IMG/VR virus record: IMGVR_UViG_3300021356_000110
Location: 1-30,271 of that record
Strand: one strand, 5' to 3'
DNA from: a virus
Length of the DNA stretch: 30,271 nucleotides
A program made the position numbers and the translations under genes. How positions within the stretch are numbered: the first letter of the stretch is position 1; every line of letters begins with the position of its first letter. The notes below the pieces were generated by a model. The model searched no databases. It was not told the DNA's origin and worked only from the letters and a program-made list of their open reading frames with translations. Shown here one piece after another: positions 15,291 to 20,278 of this stretch.

Positions 15291-15331
15291 ACCCTAGTAG
15301 GGTTGACTTTACACTGCTAACCTGCTATATA
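15291..15331 (+). promoter_or_regulatory. Sigma70-type promoter with overlapping palindrome
   Basis: TTGACT (15303-15308) and TATATA (15326-15331) are 17 bases apart, ahead of the membrane/redox cluster. A perfect 13-base palindrome (ACCCTAGTAGGGT, 15291-15303) abuts and overlaps the -35 box by one base, a common place for an operator. No binding protein is identifiable. Confidence 0.6.
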
Positions 15332-15358
15332 TTAATACATAGACACACGGAGAATGAT

Positions 15359-15718
15359 ATGAATCAGAAACCAAAGCCCATTGGTTGGGCAACAACTATC
15401 ACTTCACTTCGCAGCGAACTAGGACTTATGTGGACAAGTTTTATGACTATTGAAAACTCTCCACTACGTAAACTAGATCCAAGAGTATCACATATGATAT
15501 TCCAATGCCTAGCATTTATTTGGAGTGGATTATTTGCCATTATGATTGGCAGTTACATGGCATTTGGCATCAGTGCTATATTCCATGTATGTTTGATCGC
15601 AGGTATCTTTATCACAGCAGTGATAATGAACGAATCAGACAAGCGTCCACAAGTTGTTGATCGTTTTGTAAAAGACAATGTCATCAACAGCAGAGGTGTT
15701 GGAGGTGAGCATGAGTGA
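15359..15718 (+). CDS. Small membrane protein with two transmembrane segments
   Basis: The frame opens at 15098, but the ATG at 15359, after CGGAG and a promoter, is the start, giving 119 residues. Two hydrophobic helices are clear: about residues 47-67 (MIFQCLAFIWSGLFAIMIGSYM) and 70-88 (SAIFHVCLIAGIFITAVIM). The N-terminal part is soluble and amphipathic and the C-terminus is charged. I recognise no family. It heads a cluster of membrane and redox proteins and overlaps the next start by eight bases. Confidence 0.65.
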   Translation: MNQKPKPIGWATTITSLRSELGLMWTSFMTIENSPLRKLDPRVSHMIFQCLAFIWSGLFAIMIGSYMAFGISAIFHVCLIAGIFITAVIMNESDKRPQVVDRFVKDNVINSRGVGGEHE

Positions 15719-15893
15719 ACAACATAACTATTGCACTACAAAAGGTTTAGGTTGGGCATTTTTGATTGTGGCGAGTTTTATTTTATTTGTCCCAATGGGC
15801 ATGACATATGCTATGGTTGGACATGATGATTATGCACGTTACTGTAAAATGACACCTATCCTGCCGTGCTTCGGAGCAGGCGATGACTTATAA
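15711..15893 (+). CDS. Small single-pass membrane protein
   Basis: A 60-residue protein starting at the ATG at 15711 after GGAGGTGAGC. One membrane helix spans about residues 14-35 (WAFLIVASFILFVPMGMTYAMV). The C-terminal part carries two Cys (RYCKM, ILPCFG). Function unknown. Its overlaps with both neighbours (8 and 11 bases) support real translation. Confidence 0.6.
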   Translation: MSEQHNYCTTKGLGWAFLIVASFILFVPMGMTYAMVGHDDYARYCKMTPILPCFGAGDDL

Positions 15894-16071
15894 CTTTTTG
15901 AACACTAACAATGGTGATGCTTTTAGTATGTCATTTGAAACTGACGAAAAGAAAAAGCAATATCTAAAAAACGCACCTAACATTGTTTGCCTAGGCGAAC
16001 AAGAATACACATTGCCTACAAGACACGTTAGGATGGCTAACAAAGAGGAGTTTGCAGGATGGGGAAGTTGA
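15883..16071 (+). CDS. Small soluble hypothetical protein
   Basis: A 62-residue protein starting inside the previous gene and lacking a membrane segment. It has a charged central helix (ETDEKKKQYLKNA) and a C-terminal TLPTRHVRMANKEEFAGWGS. No motif recognised. It overlaps a possible 28-codon ORF that starts at 16059. Confidence 0.55.
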   Translation: MTYNFLNTNNGDAFSMSFETDEKKKQYLKNAPNIVCLGEQEYTLPTRHVRMANKEEFAGWGS

Positions 16072-16145
16072 ATCCAATATTAGATTATAAAACTCTTAGT
16101 CCTAAACTTGACTACAAAAAATGTAAGGTAACCTATGGATCCTAA
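16059..16145 (+). CDS. Possible 28-residue peptide
   Basis: An ATG at 16059, preceded by GAGGAG at 16045-16050, opens a frame of 28 codons that overlaps the gene before it (13 bases) and the one after it (11 bases). It thus fills the only gap in an otherwise overlapping gene chain. The peptide is basic and Tyr/Lys-rich (DYKTLSPKLDYKKCKVTYG). It is too short for a family call; it may instead be a leader. Confidence 0.4.
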   Translation: MGKLNPILDYKTLSPKLDYKKCKVTYGS

Positions 16146-16347
16146 GGTAGAAGCACAAGCAGAAGCAGAACGCACATTCGAAATGTTTATGCTGTGGACA
16201 AAAAGAGTTACTATTGCAAGCATACTCTTTTTATTAACTGTCGTTGTTGGTTGCAACAGTGGAGTTGAAACAGGCAAGGGAAAAACGGGATCGCAATATA
16301 ATGGAGAACAATATTCTCCGAGTAATCTTAATGTAAAGGACAAATAA
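16135..16347 (+). CDS. Membrane peptide resembling aa3-type cytochrome oxidase subunit IV
   Basis: A 70-residue protein. Its first 40 residues (QAEAERTFEMFMLWTKR then a hydrophobic helix VTIASILFLLTVVVG) follow the pattern of the short bacterial aa3 oxidase subunit IV (COX4_pro_2), where E-x-T-(Y/F)-x-x-F-x-x-x-T-(K/R) precedes a single helix. A Gly-Cys at residues 39-40 ends the helix, so a lipoprotein is the main alternative. The C-terminal 30 residues are polar. It is immediately followed by pseudoazurin, so a link to electron transfer is plausible but inferred. Confidence 0.5.
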   Translation: MDPKVEAQAEAERTFEMFMLWTKRVTIASILFLLTVVVGCNSGVETGKGKTGSQYNGEQYSPSNLNVKDK

Positions 16348-16767
16348 ATGAAACTACTATCAATTACTATAGCAGTTTTAATGGCTATGTCTTTTCCTGT
16401 ATATGCAGGAGATATAGCTATTGAAATGTTAAACAAAAGAGACGATGGAGCCAAGATGGTTTATGGTACCGACATTGCAAGAGTAGAAGTTGGTACTACA
16501 ATTACATGGATTCCAACATCAAAAGGTCATAATGTAGAATTTATCGCAGGCCCAGATGATTGGGAAGCACCAAAGAAATCTAAATTAGGCAAAGAGTATG
16601 CATATACATTTGATACACCAGGTGTATATCTATATCAATGTACACCACATAAATCAATGGGCATGATTGCCGTTGTTGTTGTAGGTGATGGTGACAATGA
16701 TATCTCAGGTGCAAAAGTAAAAGGCAAGTCCAAGAAAAAACTAAAAGAGATCTTGGAGCAACTGTAA
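16348..16767 (+). CDS. Pseudoazurin (type 1 blue copper protein)
   Basis: A 139-residue exported cupredoxin. Residues 1-20 are a signal peptide ending YAG. The mature protein matches pseudoazurin: IEMLNK at the start, WIPTSKGHNVEF with copper ligand His61, and YQCTPHKSMGM giving Cys98, His101 and Met106. The usual family spacing is intact, so it should bind copper and shuttle electrons in the periplasm, for example to nitrite reductase or oxidases in alphaproteobacteria. A Lys-rich tail of about 25 residues extends beyond the normal end. It starts directly after the previous stop and runs into the next ATG without a gap. Confidence 0.9.
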   Translation: MKLLSITIAVLMAMSFPVYAGDIAIEMLNKRDDGAKMVYGTDIARVEVGTTITWIPTSKGHNVEFIAGPDDWEAPKKSKLGKEYAYTFDTPGVYLYQCTPHKSMGMIAVVVVGDGDNDISGAKVKGKSKKKLKEILEQL

Positions 16768-17184
16768 ATGACAACATTAGCACAGCGAATTACCTCCGCA
16801 ATTCCTGAATTCTGTATGAGCCATTGGCTCATACGGATACCACTTATCATTGTATTCTTACAGCAAGGCATCAGTAAACTACCATTCTCAGTAGAAGATG
16901 CTGAAGCAATGGACTTGCCAGCGTTGGTTTGGTGGTTTGTTGTATATGGTGAGATTGGTGCTGGTATTGGACTTGCAGTTGGTGGTATTGTTATTGTTAA
17001 AGCATTAAAAGAACTACAAGATCTAATCACACGTTTTTCAGGTATTGTGATTTGTAGTATCATGACAGGTGTTATTTGGACACTACAACCAGAAAACTTA
17101 TGGGAGTTTTTGCTATATGATCCATTCCATGTTATGTTGTGGGTTGGTGGTTTGTTCTTCGCACTAAGAGGAAACAGAACGTGA
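16768..17184 (+). CDS. DoxX-like four-helix membrane protein
   Basis: A 138-residue integral membrane protein with four hydrophobic helices (approximately residues 22-36, 51-78, 88-108 and 115-132). RIPLIIVFLQQGISKLPF at the start of helix 1 matches the R-x(n)-F-x-x-x-G-x-x-K-L signature of DoxX-type proteins, several of which associate with terminal oxidases or thiol redox. It directly follows pseudoazurin. The stop overlaps a GTG start (GTGA). Function here is inferred. Confidence 0.65.
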   Translation: MTTLAQRITSAIPEFCMSHWLIRIPLIIVFLQQGISKLPFSVEDAEAMDLPALVWWFVVYGEIGAGIGLAVGGIVIVKALKELQDLITRFSGIVICSIMTGVIWTLQPENLWEFLLYDPFHVMLWVGGLFFALRGNRT

Positions 17185-17405
17185 AGTTTTTGATTATAGT
17201 TACAATGGCAGTAGCTGATCCGTTTATAGTTCCAATATTAGAGTTTGGATCAAAAGATGAATGCGTTAAATATGTTATGGATCCTAATAACAGTGACAGG
17301 CTTGCTGTTGAAGTTATTGCTAAGGCAGGATTCAATGATGAAATCACAGCAGTATTGTGTCTGCCAGAAACACAGGATTTAGTGGAGAGGGAAAATGAAG
17401 CCTAA
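17181..17405 (+). CDS. Small hypothetical protein with GTG start
   Basis: I choose the GTG at 17181, which overlaps the previous stop as GTGA and follows GAGGAA at a normal distance, over the upstream ATG at 17139 lying inside the previous gene. The product is 74 residues. The first 13 residues are hydrophobic (KFLIIVTMAVADP) and could be a short signal peptide. The rest has a helical pattern with Cys in DECVKYV and VLCLP, which could form a disulfide. Function unknown. The next gene overlaps by 11 bases. Confidence 0.6.
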   Translation: MKFLIIVTMAVADPFIVPILEFGSKDECVKYVMDPNNSDRLAVEVIAKAGFNDEITAVLCLPETQDLVERENEA

Positions 17406-17616
17406 TACAAAATTTGAACTTAGTGTAAATGATATTGAGATTATAGAATCTGCACTTAGAGCAAAAGCAGGACGCCGTGGAATGAAAATACTCACAGGCG
17501 AAGGTGACTATAAGAGGCTCAAAGGAGAAGCAGAGGAAATAATGGATTTGCTTGGAAGACTACATCAACAAAAGATTTGGTATCGTCCTAAAGAGCAAAC
17601 TTATGTAGGTGGATAG
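17395..17616 (+). CDS. Small conserved-looking helical protein
   Basis: A 73-residue basic soluble protein, AGGGAG-like site (GGAGAGGG) before ATG. It shows a helix-turn-helix-like succession (VNDIEIIESALRAKAG, then KGEAEEIMDLLGRLHQQKIWYRPK). Similar short proteins are frequent in T4-like marine phages. I cannot name its function. It ends the 15359-17616 cluster. Confidence 0.6.
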   Translation: MKPNTKFELSVNDIEIIESALRAKAGRRGMKILTGEGDYKRLKGEAEEIMDLLGRLHQQKIWYRPKEQTYVGG

Positions 17617-17634
17617 TGTTGCATTTATGCAACA
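17617..17634 (+). terminator. Hairpin after the membrane/redox cluster
   Basis: TGTTGCAT and ATGCAACA (eight-base inverted repeat, two bases between) follow the stop directly. Only short T runs come after it, so it is a weak intrinsic terminator or an RNA 3' end stabiliser. Confidence 0.45.
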
Positions 17635-17680
17635 TTGTAATCTTTGTGCCTTCATTTTGTGCAGATGCAGTAACTTAAGG

Positions 17681-17688
17681 TATAAATA
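17681..17688 (+). promoter_or_regulatory. T4-type late promoter (exact TATAAATA) for the outer-membrane protein
   Basis: TATAAATA is the exact T4 late consensus, 74 bases before the gene start. A ten-pair hairpin starts eight bases downstream and would form the 5' end of the mRNA. Confidence 0.7.
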
Positions 17689-17696
17689 AAACAGCG

Positions 17697-17726
17697 AAAG
17701 GGCAAGCGGTTAAAAACTTGCCCTTT
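17697..17726 (+). promoter_or_regulatory. 5' leader hairpin of the outer-membrane protein mRNA
   Basis: AAAGGGCAAG (17697-17706) pairs with CTTGCCCTTT (17717-17726) around a ten-base loop. Placed at the predicted transcript start and not followed by a T run, it more likely protects the 5' end than terminates transcription. Confidence 0.6.
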
Positions 17727-17761
17727 GCTTTATAAACACATAATAAAGAAGGAAAAATATT

Positions 17762-18544
17762 ATGCGCAAGGTATTTACCATTTTAGCAGCAACCCTGTTC
17801 GCAGGCGCTGCATTCGCAGAAGCACCGGCAATGGGTCCAGTGTTATCAGGCGAAGTAGAACTAAAGTTTACCCAAGACGCTAATGACGACTGGGGCGGAG
17901 CAATGGGTTTAGACCTAGGTGTTGACGCAGCAGGTCTAGCATCAGTAGACTTAGACTTCAGTGCAACTGACGGAAACGCAGTAGCACTTGATAACTGGAC
18001 AGTTGGTACAACTGTGAACAGCATTGGAATCGCAATTGGTGACGACAATGGTGTTATGCCAGACGCAGAAGGCAACCACACATTAGCAGCACCAGCAATG
18101 ACTGAATCAGTCAAAGTAACAGCAGGTTCTGCAAACGTAGCAGTTGGTTTCTCAAACTGGGGCAGCGATATCACAGACTTGAGCAACATTCAAGGTTCAT
18201 ATGATATTGATGCAGGTGTAGCACAAGTTACAGCAGGCTTAGACTACAACTTGGACAGTGAAAACACTGTACTAGGTGCAGGCGTAAGTGGATTTGGTGT
18301 AGGCTCAATGTCATTAGGTGGTGCAGCTACTTATGATATGGATGCTGAAAAATTTGCATACGAAGGCACACTTGGTTTAGCAGGTTTAACAGGTTATATG
18401 AACGGTGACCAAGATGACGCACTACAAAACATTGGTGGTGATTACACATATATGTTAGGTGGAGCAGAACTTAACGGTGGCGTTAACTATAACATGGATT
18501 CAGAAGAATTCACACCGCAAGTAACTGTTGGTTTTAGCTTCTAA
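17762..18544 (+). CDS. Porin-like outer-membrane beta-barrel protein
   Basis: A 260-residue exported protein. The signal peptide (residues 1-19, ending AFA) is followed by Gly/Asp/Asn/Ala-rich alternating strands typical of a small beta-barrel. The C-terminus VTVGFSF ends in Phe with alternating hydrophobics, the signal for the BAM insertion machinery. No Cys occurs. The strand-and-loop pattern suggests roughly 12-14 strands, an estimate by eye. Its own late promoter, leader hairpin and strong terminator make it a single-gene unit probably expressed at high level. It may alter host surface permeability or phage receptor access. The sequence does not match a named porin by eye. Confidence 0.75.
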   Translation: MRKVFTILAATLFAGAAFAEAPAMGPVLSGEVELKFTQDANDDWGGAMGLDLGVDAAGLASVDLDFSATDGNAVALDNWTVGTTVNSIGIAIGDDNGVMPDAEGNHTLAAPAMTESVKVTAGSANVAVGFSNWGSDITDLSNIQGSYDIDAGVAQVTAGLDYNLDSENTVLGAGVSGFGVGSMSLGGAATYDMDAEKFAYEGTLGLAGLTGYMNGDQDDALQNIGGDYTYMLGGAELNGGVNYNMDSEEFTPQVTVGFSF

Positions 18545-18564
18545 GCAAAAAAACAATAACAAGG

Positions 18565-18588
18565 AAAGCACCTTCGGGTGCTTTTTTT
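18565..18588 (+). terminator. Rho-independent terminator after the outer-membrane protein
   Basis: AAAGCACC, loop TTCG, GGTGCTTT, then a run of T's to 18588. The UUCG tetraloop and seven T's make this the clearest intrinsic terminator in the window. It lies 20 bases behind the stop. Confidence 0.92.
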
Positions 18589-18592
18589 ATGG

Positions 18593-18600
18593 CTAAATAA
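18593..18600 (+). promoter_or_regulatory. Putative late promoter for the nuclease gene
   Basis: CTAAATAA begins directly after the terminator, 24 bases before the nuclease ATG, and a strong AAGGAGAGGG follows. It matches the recurring TAAATA core. Confidence 0.5.
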
Positions 18601-18624
18601 TGTGGGCATATAAAGGAGAGGGCA

Positions 18625-19095
18625 ATGCAGCAGAACAAATATGACGTGACAGTCATTAAAGTAGTTGATGGAGATACAGTAGACGTAGATATAGATCTAG
18701 GTTTTGGCGTGACACTTAAAGATGAACGTGTTCGCATCATGGGCATTGATACACCAGAATCACGCACCAGAGATAAAGTAGAAGACTTATTTGGCGAAGC
18801 AGCCAAAGCAAGACTTAAAGAACTTATGAAAGATGGCGGTAAACTAATTACTACAGAAGATCGTAAAGGCGAGGACATGAAGGGCAAATTTGGCCGTATC
18901 TTGGGAGACTTTGAAGTAGGTGATAAACGTGTAACAGACATTATGATAGAAGAAGGTCATGCAGTAGCTTACTTTGGAGGTAGCAAAGAAGAAATTCAAA
19001 TGAAGCACATGGCCAATAGAGAGAAGTTGTTGCGTGAAGGAGTGGTAAGTAAAGAAGCATACGAAGAAGCTCAAAAACTTATGGAAGGAAAATAA
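18625..19095 (+). CDS. Staphylococcal-nuclease-like (TNase/SNase) protein
   Basis: A 156-residue nuclease of the SNase fold. VVDGDTVDVDIDLGFGV gives the calcium-binding Asp residues. ERVRIMGIDTPESR carries the catalytic Arg and Glu positions, and KGKFGRILGDF the second Arg. The order and spacing match thermonuclease (Arg35, Glu43, Arg87 in the Staphylococcus enzyme). There is no signal peptide, so unlike the secreted prototype it should act in the cytoplasm on DNA or RNA. A helical, charged C-terminal extension (about residues 110-156) follows. It shares one base with the next start (TAATG). Confidence 0.88.
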   Translation: MQQNKYDVTVIKVVDGDTVDVDIDLGFGVTLKDERVRIMGIDTPESRTRDKVEDLFGEAAKARLKELMKDGGKLITTEDRKGEDMKGKFGRILGDFEVGDKRVTDIMIEEGHAVAYFGGSKEEIQMKHMANREKLLREGVVSKEAYEEAQKLMEGK

Positions 19096-19328
19096 TGTTT
19101 AACACTCGACCAAGTACAATTAATGAAGTAAATGGTTGGGTATCGAAAAGATTAAGTGCAGCTCGAGATGAATTAAGTAGAACTGATAAAGACGATCCTT
19201 TGTATGAATACTTGTTAGAAAGAATAGCTTATCTAGAAAAATTTATAGATGCCCGCAGCAAACTAATTGGAAAAAAATTACCAGAATCAAAAAGAAATGC
19301 ATGGCTGAAAAAACTTGACAAACTATAA
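19095..19328 (+). CDS. Small helical hypothetical protein
   Basis: A 77-residue charged, predominantly helical protein (SKRLSAARDELSRTD and YEYLLERIAYLEKFIDARSKLIGKK), probably coiled-coil. Starts on the last base of the nuclease stop (TAATG). No family recognised. Its 3' end contains the -35 element of the next promoter. Confidence 0.6.
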   Translation: MFNTRPSTINEVNGWVSKRLSAARDELSRTDKDDPLYEYLLERIAYLEKFIDARSKLIGKKLPESKRNAWLKKLDKL

Positions 19329-19342
19329 ACTCCTGCTATACT
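19315..19342 (+). promoter_or_regulatory. Sigma70-type promoter with extended -10
   Basis: TTGACA (19315-19320) lies inside the end of the preceding gene, with TATACT (19337-19342) 16 bases on and preceded by TGC (extended -10). It should drive the 19373 gene. Confidence 0.75.
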
Positions 19343-19369
19343 AGTAAAGTAATAACAACACAGGAGTTT
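19327..19369 (+). repeat. Inverted repeat able to mask the Shine-Dalgarno of the 19373 gene
   Basis: AAACTCCTG (19327-19335) is perfectly complementary to CAGGAGTTT (19361-19369), which contains the binding site AGGAG. The left arm lies in the promoter spacer. Only read-through RNA from upstream contains both arms; RNA started at the local promoter does not. Confidence 0.6.
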
Positions 19370-19372
19370 ATT

Positions 19373-19738
19373 ATGAGTATGCATCTTGTAGGTCCTTATA
19401 TGACCACAACTAACTACAAGAAACGCAAACAAAAAGGTCTCACCAAGAGAGACCGTCAAGCACAAATCGATCACGAGAAATGGCTAGTATCAATGGGTGT
19501 AGGCAAATCACCAAAGCAAGACTATCGTGCGCCTATGCCAGATTATTCTTCACCATCGGGCAACAAGATTCCAACTAGTGATCGCATTGATGGTCATGCA
19601 CCACAAAGAGAACGCAATGTATATTCAGGCGAACGCACATTGCTAGGTGTAGCTACAATGCACAAATCTAACATGGTACCAGTATTTGCGGACAAGAAAG
19701 AAGATGCAAAAGACATTGCCGCAATGCGCAGAAATTAA
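19373..19738 (+). CDS. Basic hypothetical phage protein
   Basis: A 121-residue, strongly basic N-terminal half (NYKKRKQKGLTKRDRQAQIDHEKWLVSMGVGK) followed by a Pro/Ser-rich segment and a short C-terminal domain (YSGERTLLGVATMHKSNMVPVFADKKEDAKDIA). The last motif looks conserved and recalls small proteins I associate with T4-like marine phages, but I know no function. It has its own early promoter and a potentially controlled ribosome binding site. The next gene follows nine bases later. Confidence 0.65.
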   Translation: MSMHLVGPYMTTTNYKKRKQKGLTKRDRQAQIDHEKWLVSMGVGKSPKQDYRAPMPDYSSPSGNKIPTSDRIDGHAPQRERNVYSGERTLLGVATMHKSNMVPVFADKKEDAKDIAAMRRN

Positions 19739-19747
19739 GAGGCAGCA

Positions 19748-20263
19748 ATGAAAAAACTACTAGCACTTCTGGTCGTATGGACTATGTGTTCTAGCGCAAC
19801 ACAGGCACAAGACGAACTTATCACAGAAGAAACTTATCCAGAGCATTACTGTATGGCTCTAAACATTTATTATGAAGCACGAGGTAGCAACCTTGCAGAC
19901 AAAGTAGCAGTCAGCGATGTTGTGCTCAATCGTGTAAATGATAATCGCTATCCTAATACAGTATGCGAAGTGGTAAAACAAGGCAAACAAAAGCCAAGTT
20001 GGAAAGATCCTAATGTAATGGTTATGGTGCGCAATGCGTGTCAGTTTAGTTGGTATTGTGATGGTAAGGCAGACAATCCACAAGAAGATGATCGTTGGGT
20101 TGAAGCACAAATGCTGGCTTGGAGTATTATGGAATATGAAAAATATCGTGGTATCACAGAAGGTGCAACACATTATCACGCTACATATGTAAGTCCAAAA
20201 TGGGCAAAAGATATGCAATTAGTAGGCAGAATAGGTGCGCATATATTCTACCGTTGGGAATAG
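19748..20263 (+). CDS. SleB/CwlJ-type cell wall hydrolase
   Basis: A 171-residue exported protein. The signal peptide covers residues 1-20 (ending TQAQ). The Hydrolase_2 (SleB) domain follows: LNIYYEARG with the catalytic-type Glu, VAVSDVVLNRV, YPNTVCEVVKQ, CQFSWYCDG, THYHATYVSPKWAKDM and GAHIFYRW at the end. All family landmarks are present with several Cys. The predicted activity is a lytic transglycosylase-like cut of peptidoglycan, so it is a candidate lysis or entry enzyme. A signal peptide suggests Sec export rather than holin release. It starts after GAGGCAG. Confidence 0.9.
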   Translation: MKKLLALLVVWTMCSSATQAQDELITEETYPEHYCMALNIYYEARGSNLADKVAVSDVVLNRVNDNRYPNTVCEVVKQGKQKPSWKDPNVMVMVRNACQFSWYCDGKADNPQEDDRWVEAQMLAWSIMEYEKYRGITEGATHYHATYVSPKWAKDMQLVGRIGAHIFYRWE

Positions 20264-20278
20264 GTTAAATATTATGTA

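Noticed and set aside
16635-17063. Minus-strand ORF of 142 codons opposite pseudoazurin and the DoxX-like gene
   Set aside because: Shadow frame; the + strand frames show family motifs and tight coupling.
17710-18189. Minus-strand ORF of 159 codons opposite the outer-membrane protein
   Set aside because: Mirrors the Ala/Asp/Gly/Val codons of the barrel gene, has no promoter or binding site and lies across that gene's leader hairpin.
20266-20275. TTAAATATT before the coiled-coil gene as a promoter
   Set aside because: Departs from the TAAATA(C/A) context of the others and lies too close to the ATG.
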